A stretch of DNA of 17,708 nucleotides from Syntrophomonadaceae bacterium (GTDB lineage Bacteria; Bacillota; Syntrophomonadia; Syntrophomonadales; Syntrophomonadaceae). Location: NCBI GenBank assembly GCA_012840625.1, contig DUSB01000039.1, forward strand, positions 1 through 17,708, written 5' to 3'. Within the stretch, counting starts at the first letter, position 1, and each line of letters begins with the position of its first letter. Below, piece by piece: positions 7,451 through 13,758 of the stretch. The notes under the pieces were generated by a model. It saw only the letters and a program-made list of their open reading frames with translations. It had not been told where the DNA came from and did no database searches. Both the position numbers and the translations under genes were made by a program.

Positions 7451-7485
7451 ATCAGCATACTAAATAGTTTTGGAGGTGACATATA

Positions 7486-7890
7486 ATGGACGACCCTGTA
7501 AAGCCGGAAATTACTAATACTTTTGGCGTAATACGTATAGCCGATGAAGTTGTATCTACAGTAGCAGGCTTGGCTGTAGCTGAAGTAGAAGGAGTGGCTT
7601 CCTTAAGCGGGGGATGGGGAACCGATATAGTGGAAAAGCTCGGCAGGAAAAACCTCGGTAAAGGAGTCAAAGTAGAGGTTGGTGCCGAAGAAGCCAGCTT
7701 GGATATATTTGTAGTGATAGAATTCGGTTATCCTATTCCGCAGGTCGCAGAAAATATACAAAAAGAAGTAAAAGTAGCGGTAGAAACGATGACCGGGCTT
7801 ACTGTTACAGATATTAATGTACACATCGTAGGTGTATCAATGAAAAATGAGAAAACTGACGATGAAGTAATTGAGGAGAACCTTGATTAA
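7486..7890 (+). CDS. Asp23/Gls24 family envelope stress response protein
   Basis: The 134-residue protein shows the full Asp23 pattern: an N-terminal GVIRIADEVVSTVAGLAVAEVEGVASLSGG, a central VKVEVGAEEASLDIFVVIEFGYPIPQVAENIQKEVKVAVETMTGL, and an ending TDINVHIVGV. GGAGGTG (7472-7478) is a strong ribosome binding site 7 bases before the ATG. Family members are abundant, non-enzymatic proteins linked to cell-envelope stress. In several Firmicutes they are tethered to the membrane by AmaP, which is encoded next. The same gene often sits between accC and nusB and is called yqhY in Bacillus. The acidic C-terminal tail is likely disordered. Confidence 0.93.
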   Translation: MDDPVKPEITNTFGVIRIADEVVSTVAGLAVAEVEGVASLSGGWGTDIVEKLGRKNLGKGVKVEVGAEEASLDIFVVIEFGYPIPQVAENIQKEVKVAVETMTGLTVTDINVHIVGVSMKNEKTDDEVIEENLD

Positions 7891-7912
7891 AAAAAGTGCA
7901 TGCTTATTTGGT

Positions 7913-7940
7913 GATAACCCCCTGTAGACAGGGGGTTATC
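7913..7940 (+). terminator. Intrinsic terminator between the Asp23 gene and amaP
   Basis: GATAACCCCCTG (7913-7924) pairs perfectly with CAGGGGGTTATC (7929-7940) around a TAGA loop. The tail TGCTTTTCTT follows. The stem is 12 bp with a run of five G-C pairs. No clear promoter is visible before amaP at 7974, so read-through probably feeds the genes downstream, and the hairpin would then set a higher level of the Asp23 transcript. Confidence 0.8.
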
Positions 7941-7973
7941 TGCTTTTCTTGAAGTCTGAAAGGAGCGAGCAAA

Positions 7974-8498
7974 ATGCCAGTTATTACTCGTTTGCTGCTG
8001 TTTTTGTATAATGTGTTGTTAATATTTATAGCGGGAATGCTTGCGGCGGCCGGATTGGGAAGGCCAGAACCTCTGCAGTGGATTGAATACATTCTTGCTA
8101 CTCCTACCAATCGTCTGGTTACAGCCATTGTGGGACTTATTCTCCTGGTGTTGGGTATAATTGGTTTAGTCTACAGCCTGAAATCAGAGTCCAGCGAGGA
8201 AGGTGTACCGGTAGCCAACAATTTTTGGGGACAGGTTTCTATTAGCGTAGCAGCAATCAAAGTCATTATTGCCAAAGCGGTCAAGGAAGTAGAAGGAGTT
8301 AAAGATGTGCGGGCCAAAATTTCGTCTTCACCGCGGGGGGTAGTAGTTGAATTGCAGATGAATGTTAATCCTGAACTCCCTGTACCCGAGTTAACCAAAA
8401 ACGTCCAGGAAAAAGTTCAGGAATACCTGGAAAAAACAGCGGGACTGGAAATCGATAAGATAAAGGTCCTGGTTGATGACCTGAATACCGGCAAATAA
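7974..8498 (+). CDS. amaP: Alkaline shock response membrane anchor protein AmaP
   Basis: The product has 174 residues. Two membrane helices are visible, about residues 5-27 and 43-66, with the short loop PEPLQWIEYILATPTNR between them. After them comes a soluble domain of about 100 residues. It resembles the Asp23 fold itself: VSISVAAIKVIIAKAVKEVEGVKDVRAKI, then VVVELQMNVNPELPVPELTKNVQEKVQEYLEKTAGLEIDKIKVLV. This is the AmaP arrangement; in staphylococci AmaP holds Asp23 at the membrane. AAAGGAG (7959-7965) precedes the ATG by 8 bases. The gene lies between an Asp23 gene and a DUF2273 gene, which supports the call. Confidence 0.9.
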   Translation: MPVITRLLLFLYNVLLIFIAGMLAAAGLGRPEPLQWIEYILATPTNRLVTAIVGLILLVLGIIGLVYSLKSESSEEGVPVANNFWGQVSISVAAIKVIIAKAVKEVEGVKDVRAKISSSPRGVVVELQMNVNPELPVPELTKNVQEKVQEYLEKTAGLEIDKIKVLVDDLNTGK

Positions 8499-8511
8499 GG
8501 AGGCAGCAGCG

Positions 8512-8730
8512 ATGTTTGAACGCTTTTTATTGCTGATTCTAACTGAACACCGGGGCAAAACCATAGGGATTCTATTAGGGTTGGTTGCTGCTATATTATT
8601 TATTAATTATGGATTTTGGCGCACCCTTTTTATTATGTTATGTATTGCTCTGGGGTATTGTATTGGTAAGATTGTTGATGATAATAATAACGTAGAAGAT
8701 TGGGTTAAAGAACTATTCAAGCAAAAATAA
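8512..8730 (+). CDS. DUF2273-type small membrane protein
   Basis: A 72-residue protein has two hydrophobic segments (about residues 17-33 and 36-52) and a hydrophilic C-terminus (DDNNNVEDWVKELFKQK). EHRGKTIGILLGLVAAILFINYGFWRTLFI is the usual DUF2273 pattern. AAGGAGG (8497-8503) overlaps the amaP stop and is 8 bases from the ATG, so the two are coupled. Members of this family occur beside amaP and Asp23 genes. Their molecular role is not known; a structural role in the same envelope assembly is inference. Confidence 0.85.
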   Translation: MFERFLLLILTEHRGKTIGILLGLVAAILFINYGFWRTLFIMLCIALGYCIGKIVDDNNNVEDWVKELFKQK

Positions 8731-8757
8731 CCAGGCTTATATTGGGAAGGAAGATCG

Positions 8758-9198
8758 TTGTTGAGTAGAAGAAAAGCACGAGAAGCAGCTTTTAAAGTTC
8801 TTTTTCAGGTTGACCAGGTACGGGCAGATTCCGAACAGGCGTTGGCATATCTGGTTAATGATCATAAGCTTACGGCGGATGAACAAGAATTTGCCCGCCT
8901 GTTAATTGAGTCGGCTTTATCCAACCTGCAGGAGATCGATGCCAGTATCAGCCAGTTTTCAACCGATTGGGCTTTACAAAGAATATCAGCTGTAGATCGC
9001 AGCATCATGCGTATGGCCATTGCAGAAATGCGTTATGTTAAGGGGACCCAGTCTGTTGTGGCCATTGATGAAGCCATTGAAATTGCCAAGCGATTTGGCG
9101 AAGAGAACTCTCCCGGTTTTGTCAATGCTATTCTGGATCGGGTGCGCAGTGATAACACGGTAAAGAATGAAGGAGGAGAGTATCATACAGCTGATTAA
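8758..9198 (+). CDS. nusB: Transcription antitermination factor NusB
   Basis: The product has about 146 residues, normal for NusB. The all-helical fold is evident from MLSRRKAREAAFKVLFQVDQ at the N-terminus, VDRSIMRMAIAEMRY in the middle, and VVAIDEAIEIAKRFGEENSPGFVNAILDRV near the end. NusB works with NusE (S10) on boxA RNA to prevent early termination in rRNA operons. The start is one of two adjacent TTG codons (8758 or 8761); AAGGA at 8747-8751 fits either. The 3' end overlaps the folD frame by about 30 bases. Confidence 0.96.
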   Translation: MLSRRKAREAAFKVLFQVDQVRADSEQALAYLVNDHKLTADEQEFARLLIESALSNLQEIDASISQFSTDWALQRISAVDRSIMRMAIAEMRYVKGTQSVVAIDEAIEIAKRFGEENSPGFVNAILDRVRSDNTVKNEGGEYHTAD

Positions 9199-10009
9199 TG
9201 GAAAAGGAATGGCGGAACAAATCCAGGCCGCTTTGTATGAGGAGAATAAGAACTCAGGCCTTATCCCGGGTCTGGCTATGATTACTGTGGGAGACGACCC
9301 GGCAACCGCAAGCTATATTCGTCTGAAAGAGCGGGCGGTGGAAAGTATCGGTGGAACAGTCCGTACAGTTAACCTGCCCCGGCAAGCCACCAGAGAATCT
9401 TTGTTACAGGAAATTGATCAACTAAACGCTGATCCAGAAGTACATGGAATTCTGCTGCAGCTTCCCCTACCGGAACATCTGGCTGCCGATCAGGATACAT
9501 TTTTGGCCCGGATTCATCCTGAAAAGGATGTGGACGGGTTTTCACCTTATAACCGTGGTCTCCTGCTGGGAAGTACCCTGGAAGGATTTGTGAGCTGTGC
9601 GGCCCTGGCATGCATGGAGGTCTGCAGTCGTTATGCAGCTCCTCTAGCAGGTAAAAAAGCCCTGCTGGTAGGGGATTCCTTTGATGTGATTCAAGCCTTG
9701 GCTTTATTGCTGATACAGGCAGGCTGTTTGGTGCATATTGAAGCAGACTATCATGAAGAAAGTCTTCGCCAGGCAGATCTGGCTGTTATTGAAAAAGGCA
9801 CTCCCCGGATGGTGAAGGGACTGGCGGACAGTCAGCTTACCCTGCTCATTGATGCAGGGTTTCATTGGGTGGATAATCGCTCGGTTGGCAACGTAGATCT
9901 TGAATCAACGGCTGTTATGGATGGTTATTTGCTGCCGGTTCCAGGAGGGATGGGCCCCCTGCTGATTGCCAAATTAATGGAAAATCTTTGTAAAGCAGCC
10001 AGACAATAG
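9167..10009 (+). CDS. folD: FolD-like methylenetetrahydrofolate dehydrogenase/cyclohydrolase, divergent NADP site
   Basis: The 280-residue product (if started at ATG 9167) has the FolD fold and length. Catalytic residues of the cyclohydrolase site are kept and even share E. coli numbering: Tyr50 and Lys54 in SYIRLKE, Gln98 in GILLQLPLP, Asp121 in KDVDGF. The C-terminal PVPGGMGPLL is also recognisable. The dinucleotide-binding part is unusual. The PCTP motif is replaced by VSCAA, and the signature GxSxxVGxP reads GDSFDVIQA (about residues 169-177). The protein may therefore have lost or changed the dehydrogenase step that interconverts methylene- and methenyl-tetrahydrofolate. The strong ribosome binding site AGGAGGAG (9171-9178) lies after the ATG, so the true start is unclear. 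The gene sits between nusB and xseA, its usual place. Confidence 0.85.
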   Translation: MKEESIIQLINGKGMAEQIQAALYEENKNSGLIPGLAMITVGDDPATASYIRLKERAVESIGGTVRTVNLPRQATRESLLQEIDQLNADPEVHGILLQLPLPEHLAADQDTFLARIHPEKDVDGFSPYNRGLLLGSTLEGFVSCAALACMEVCSRYAAPLAGKKALLVGDSFDVIQALALLLIQAGCLVHIEADYHEESLRQADLAVIEKGTPRMVKGLADSQLTLLIDAGFHWVDNRSVGNVDLESTAVMDGYLLPVPGGMGPLLIAKLMENLCKAARQ

Positions 10010-10017
10010 CCCGAAGG

Positions 10018-11253
10018 ATGGGAAGAAGTTTGCCCAACTATATGAATGTTTCAGAATTAAATCAATACATTGCTCAATTATTTGAGTATGATGAGATCCT
10101 GCATAATTTTTGGCTGAAAGGCGAAATAATCGGGTTCAAGCGTTACCAGCAATCCGGACACCTGTATTTTAGCTTAAAAGATAACCGGAGCATGGTCAGT
10201 TGTGTAATGTTTCGTAGCCACGCTAGGCGGCTGCGAAACATTCCTGAAGATGGTATGGAAGTTCTGGTAAGGGGCTCGGTGGCAGTATATGCCCGTCAGG
10301 GACGTTATCAGGTTTATGTAGAGGAGATCCAGCCCTTTGGGCTGGGGGAGATTTACCAGCAGCTGGAGAAGTTAAAATCCAGGCTGGCAGCACAGGGATA
10401 TTTTGATCCCGAGCATAAAAAAGATCTACCCCGGATGGCCAGACGAATTGGTATAGTCAGTTCACAGGATGGAGCTGCCCTGAAGGATATCTTACGTATC
10501 TTAAAACAGCGGGATCCAGGGGTAGAGGTACTTATTGCCCACAGCTCGGTACAGGGGATAGAAGCCCCGGCTGAGCTGGTACAGGCTATTGCAATGCTCA
10601 ACGACTATGGCCAGGTTGATATCATCATTGTGGGCAGGGGAGGCGGCTCCCTGGAGGATTTAATGGCCTTTAATAGTGAAGAAGTGGTGCGGGCCATCTA
10701 TGAATCCGACATCCCGGTTATTTCCGCGGTAGGCCATGAGGTGGATGTAACCCTATCTGATCTGGCTGCCGATGCCAGAGCTGCTACCCCCACCCAGGCA
10801 GCCCAGATGGCCGTTCCTGAATTAAGCCGCCTACAGTCTGATCTGCAGCAAATGAACGAGCGTCTGCAATTTCTTATGGAGCAATTTTTAGCTGCTCAGC
10901 AGGAAAGTCTTGATCGTATGATGAGGCATCCTTTGTGGAGAGAACCAGCCATCCTTTTACAGCAGCAGGCCGATCAACTGTCTCGGTATCAGGATGCCTT
11001 AAAACAGAGTATGCAGCTGTATTATAAAGAGCGTTGGCATGAATTAACCCTGGCCGCCCAGGCTCTTGATCGTCTCAGTCCTCTGCAGGTACTGGCACGG
11101 GGTTATGCTATCCTCAGCCGGGGGGAACATGTGGTGCGCAGTGTTCAGGAGCTAGAGATCGGGGATAAGATCGAGGCTGTCTTGAGGGATGGTATACTTA
11201 AACTGACCGTAGAGGGGAAAGAAGGAGGAGAACATGGAACAGATCAGCTTTGA
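10018..11253 (+). CDS. xseA: Exodeoxyribonuclease VII large subunit
   Basis: The product has about 411 residues. An N-terminal OB-fold domain (residues 8-105) shows NVSELNQYIAQLF, FWLKGEI, GHLYFSLKD and VSCVMFR. The catalytic domain contains RRIGIVSSQDGAALKDIL, IIIVGRGGGSLEDLMAFNSEEVVRAI and ISAVGHEVDVTLSDLAADARAATPTQAA. A long coiled-coil region (about residues 265-350) and a small C-terminal segment (LARGYAIL) follow. XseA with several XseB subunits degrades single-stranded DNA from both ends. The start could be ATG 10018, which lacks a well-spaced binding site, or TTG 10030 or ATG 10042 downstream. The 3' end overlaps xseB by 20 bases. Confidence 0.96.
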   Translation: MGRSLPNYMNVSELNQYIAQLFEYDEILHNFWLKGEIIGFKRYQQSGHLYFSLKDNRSMVSCVMFRSHARRLRNIPEDGMEVLVRGSVAVYARQGRYQVYVEEIQPFGLGEIYQQLEKLKSRLAAQGYFDPEHKKDLPRMARRIGIVSSQDGAALKDILRILKQRDPGVEVLIAHSSVQGIEAPAELVQAIAMLNDYGQVDIIIVGRGGGSLEDLMAFNSEEVVRAIYESDIPVISAVGHEVDVTLSDLAADARAATPTQAAQMAVPELSRLQSDLQQMNERLQFLMEQFLAAQQESLDRMMRHPLWREPAILLQQQADQLSRYQDALKQSMQLYYKERWHELTLAAQALDRLSPLQVLARGYAILSRGEHVVRSVQELEIGDKIEAVLRDGILKLTVEGKEGGEHGTDQL

Positions 11254-11455
11254 TGAAGCAATGGATAGATTGGGAGAAATAATAGCAACCCTGGAATTAG
11301 GCCAGCTAAATTTGGAGCAGGCCCTGGATCTGTTTCAAGAAGGGGTGCAATTATCTCTCTTTTGTCAGCAGGAATTAAAGAAAACGGATGCGGTGGTTAA
11401 CAAGCTTATTCGTGATATGAATGGCGAGCCGAGCCTGGATCCCTTTGAAGAATAA
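11234..11455 (+). CDS. xseB: Exodeoxyribonuclease VII small subunit
   Basis: The 73-residue product is the usual size. ISFDEAMDRLGEIIATLELGQLNLEQALDLFQEGVQLSLFCQQELKKTDAVV is the standard two-helix XseB hairpin. AAGGAGGAG (11222-11230), inside the end of xseA, precedes the ATG, so the two subunits are translationally coupled. XseB binds the coiled-coil arm of XseA. Confidence 0.96.
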   Translation: MEQISFDEAMDRLGEIIATLELGQLNLEQALDLFQEGVQLSLFCQQELKKTDAVVNKLIRDMNGEPSLDPFEE

Positions 11456-11489
11456 TAGAGTTTTAAAATAATGATAATGAGGCAGATAC

Positions 11490-12380
11490 ATGTATAAAGA
11501 GGCTACTTTCTTAAAAGAATTAGATGAGCAAAAAAACCTTATTGAGACAGCTATGAAAGGTTTTTTGCCCTCAGAAGATACCTTTCCCCCTATTATTCAT
11601 CAAGCCATGCATTATGCGATTTATAATGGCGGCAAGAGGTTGCGTCCCATTCTGGTGCTGCAGGGGGCTAAATTAGCAGGCGGAAATGTCGATGATGTTA
11701 TGGCGGCTGCCTGTGCCATAGAAATGATTCATGCTTATTCGCTGGTCCATGACGATTTGCCGGCCATGGATAACGATGATTTTCGTCGCGGCCAGCCCAC
11801 CTGTCATCGAGTATATGGCGAAGCCAATGCCATTCTTACCGGAGATGCTCTTTTAACCGAGGCTTTTGCGGTTTTCTGTCAGGCCAATGCTCCGGGCGAA
11901 AACATTGTTCGTGCCCTGCGAGAAATGGCGGTGGCGGTAGGCAGTCAGGGAATGGTAGGTGGTCAGGTTTTAGACCTTGCTTATGAAGGCAAAAACATCA
12001 GCTACGATGACCTGTATAGAATGCAGCAGCTAAAAACCAGTCAGCTGTTTCGCGCTTCTTTGCGGGTGGGAGCTATTTTATGTAATATGAATGCAAAGGG
12101 ATTGGAAGCCCTCACCCGCTATGCAGATGAATTTGGTTTTGCATTTCAAATTACGGATGATATTTTAGACATAAGTGGAGATGTAGATCATCTGGGTAAA
12201 CCAATTGGTTCTGATGAACGTAATAAGAAAACGACCTATGTAAGCCTGTTTGGGATGGAAAAAGCACAAAAAAGGGTACACCAGAGCATAGAAGAATGTT
12301 GGGATGCTTTAAAAGATTTCGGTGCTGAAGCTGATTTTCTTCGTCAATTAGCTTTCTATTTGATAAAACGTCAATCATAA
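11490..12380 (+). CDS. ispA: Polyprenyl (farnesyl-type) diphosphate synthase
   Basis: The product has 296 residues. The first aspartate-rich motif, HAYSLVHDDLPAMDNDDFRRG (D88, D89 and D94), has the two-residue insertion typical of bacterial short-chain farnesyl diphosphate synthases. The second motif is FQITDDILD (D223, D224 and D227). GGKRLRP near residue 50 and KTSQLFRAS are also conserved. The enzyme condenses isopentenyl diphosphate onto allylic diphosphates. Exact chain length cannot be read with certainty; farnesyl is most likely. GAGG (11479-11482) is a modest ribosome binding site. The gene ends 190 bases before the OLE promoter region, and dxs, which feeds the same pathway, lies beyond oapA. 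Confidence 0.94.
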   Translation: MYKEATFLKELDEQKNLIETAMKGFLPSEDTFPPIIHQAMHYAIYNGGKRLRPILVLQGAKLAGGNVDDVMAAACAIEMIHAYSLVHDDLPAMDNDDFRRGQPTCHRVYGEANAILTGDALLTEAFAVFCQANAPGENIVRALREMAVAVGSQGMVGGQVLDLAYEGKNISYDDLYRMQQLKTSQLFRASLRVGAILCNMNAKGLEALTRYADEFGFAFQITDDILDISGDVDHLGKPIGSDERNKKTTYVSLFGMEKAQKRVHQSIEECWDALKDFGAEADFLRQLAFYLIKRQS

Positions 12381-12555
12381 TAGTATATAGAGGGGAAATT
12401 TCAGCAAAAAAGCTGACTTATTCCAGCAGGGTTTATACACCTGCATACGCCTGAAAAGAATCAAAATGGATAGGCGGCAGGATGATAGCTTTATTAGCCG
12501 TTCTAGTAATCATTTTTTCTACAGTACAGCTTGCTGGCAGGTAGAACAAGCAGTA
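12381..12555. other. Spacer between ispA and the OLE RNA
   Basis: No convincing gene is visible here. Two small inverted repeats are present: TCAGC/GCTGA (12401-12405 with 12412-12416) and GCAGG/CCTGC (12426-12430 with 12440-12444). Neither is followed by a T run, so I do not call a terminator. Transcripts from upstream genes can run into the structured RNA. Confidence 0.5.
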
Positions 12556-12564
12556 TGGTATAAT
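12531..12564 (+). promoter_or_regulatory. Extended -10 promoter for the OLE RNA
   Basis: TGGTATAAT (12556-12564) combines a perfect TATAAT (12559-12564) with an extended -10 TG. The -35 side is poor: TTGCTG at 12531-12536 is too far away (22 bases) and nothing better is seen. An extended -10 can make up for this. The expected start near 12571 is 13 bases before the 5' arm of the terminal helix of the RNA, which supports the call. Confidence 0.55.
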
Positions 12565-12570
12565 ACCTGA

Positions 12571-13160
12571 GAAAGAAAACAGCAAGCAAAAGGTTGCAGT
12601 ATTCTAGTCAACTCAGTCAATTTTGAAGACGGGCCTAAAAATCCGTTAAGGGCACATCGATGAAGCCTCTGGTAGCGGCTTGTGACGCCCAGTTACGGGT
12701 CGCTGCTGGGGGTTAAGGGTGCAGGGGCAATCCGCAAAGGCATGCGGGCATGACCCCCAACCCATGGAGGCTCGTACAGGCCGGGCAAACCTGTACGAGA
12801 AAACCTGCATTCCGGTATAGGCTGGGTGCAGTGTAGCCTGCCTTGAGTGGCTACAGCGGATAAGCGTAAAGGATACTTGCTGCTCCGGCCAGAGCAATGG
12901 GTATCTGCTTTGAAACTGTGGCTGCAAAAGAGGCTAGAAATTGACCTGAGTTGTCGAGGAAAACTCCTAGACTGCGTGCATTTTGCACAGCTCACCAAGG
13001 ATTAAAGTGTGTACTTAGTGGTAATCCAGCCATGTGTACGGCAACGGCACAGAGCAGGCATAAAGGGAAACCGCCCTTCTGGCAACGGAAGGGAGACCTG
13101 CGGGGAAAACCTGCTGGACCTGATGTCACAGCGTTTACTTGGTGAGTAACCTTTTGCTTC
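12571..13160 (+). ncRNA. ole: OLE RNA (ornate large extremophilic RNA)
   Basis: This gap is more GC-rich than its surroundings, lacks a credible gene, and is dense in pairing. AAGCAAAAGGTT (12584-12595) pairs perfectly with AACCTTTTGCTT (13148-13159), closing the whole element. Inside, CAACTCA+GTCAATTT (12609-12623) pairs with AAATTGAC+TGAGTTG (12938-12953) with one bulged base, and AGCCTCT (12664-12670) pairs with AGAGGCT (12929-12935). Local hairpins include 12682-12696, 12708-12758, 12732-12747, a perfect 10-bp stem 12771-12799, 12832-12855, 12872-12905, 12976-12988, 12999-13027 and 13074-13093. Known OLE RNAs are about 600 bases, lie near ispA/dxs in Firmicutes, and are followed by oapA, as here. 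They form a membrane-associated ribonucleoprotein linked to tolerance of cold, alcohol and magnesium stress. I recognise it by architecture and context rather than by a covariance search. Confidence 0.88.
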
Positions 13161-13181
13161 CTTGTTTCTGGAGGACAAGTT

Positions 13182-13754
13182 TTGACAAGGCATTTAAGCA
13201 AAAAAGAAATTGTTGCCGGTCTGATGGTCGGCTTTGTAACCTTTTTCATTGCCCTTGTTGTCAGCCTGGGATCAGAAGCATTAATGAAAATCGTCAATAA
13301 TTTTATTTTGGCTTTTCTTATGCTGTTTTTGATTATTGGGCTGGGAATCTTTTTTGATCTGATTGGAACGGCTGCTACAGCAGCTGAATTGCCGCCTTTT
13401 AATGCTAGGGCGGCAAAAAAAGTATATGGGGCTGCTCAAGCCGTCAGACTACTAAAAAACGCCAGTAAAGTGGCGAATTATTGTAATGATGTAATTGGAG
13501 ATATATGTGGTACGGTAAGCGGTGCTATCGGAGCCGGAATCGTTTTTAGTCTGGTAGATACCTTTTCCATAGGCAACATAGTGCTGGTAAGTGCGGTGAT
13601 GACATCATTTATTGCCGCTACCACGGTGGGAGGGAAAGCGATAGGAAAAAGCGTTGCCCTTACCCGTGCCAATCAAATTATTTTTCAGGTAGCCCTTGTA
13701 ATAGCTTGGTGGGAAAATCTCACCGGGATAAAATTATTTGACAACAGAAGGTGA
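13182..13754 (+). CDS. oapA: OLE-associated membrane protein OapA
   Basis: The start is TTG 13182 with GGAGG (13170-13174) 7 bases upstream. The 190-residue product has membrane segments at about residues 10-30, 40-62, 111-126 and 130-150. A cytoplasmic-looking region between the second and third (residues 68-105) is rich in Ala, Lys and Asn. Residues 59-83 (DLIGTAATAAELPPFNARAAKKVYG) look like the best-conserved part of the family and recall the DUF21 membrane domain of CNNM/CorC-type ion proteins; that resemblance is a suggestion. The family is known to bind OLE RNA and hold it at the membrane. Its place 21 bases after the RNA and 4 bases before dxs is the main support, with size and topology. 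Confidence 0.85.
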   Translation: MTRHLSKKEIVAGLMVGFVTFFIALVVSLGSEALMKIVNNFILAFLMLFLIIGLGIFFDLIGTAATAAELPPFNARAAKKVYGAAQAVRLLKNASKVANYCNDVIGDICGTVSGAIGAGIVFSLVDTFSIGNIVLVSAVMTSFIAATTVGGKAIGKSVALTRANQIIFQVALVIAWWENLTGIKLFDNRR

Positions 13755-13758
13755 GCAA

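Noticed and set aside
12401..12416. Hairpin TCAGC-A6-GCTGA after ispA as a terminator
   Set aside because: The stem is five base pairs and no T run follows; transcription into the RNA is more likely.
12482..12544. 20-residue hydrophobic peptide frame (MIALLAVLVIIFSTVQLAGR) upstream of the OLE promoter
   Set aside because: The only AGG lies directly against the ATG, spacing is wrong for a ribosome binding site, and a short hydrophobic frame in T-rich DNA is easily accidental.
13133..13159. Weak hairpin GTTTACT/AGTAAC followed by CTTTTGCTTC as an OLE terminator
   Set aside because: The stem is only about six pairs with a bulge, and its 3' arm and T-rich tail are used by the perfect 12-bp terminal helix.
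12571..13160. Group II intron or intron remnant
   Set aside because: The size and pairing density invited the idea, but I find no domain V-like hairpin, no GUGYG 5' end and no reverse transcriptase frame. The end-to-end helix and oapA next door fit OLE RNA.
13160..13182. Metabolite riboswitch (for example TPP) controlling dxs
   Set aside because: No TPP or other riboswitch core is visible; the structured region is far larger and matches OLE layout, with oapA between it and dxs.
12646..13297. Several overlapping small reading frames on both strands (up to about 100 codons) across the ispA-oapA gap
   Set aside because: They lack ribosome binding sites, resemble no family, overlap one another, and fall in sequence better explained by the nested RNA helices. 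The GC-rich structured RNA simply has few stop codons.
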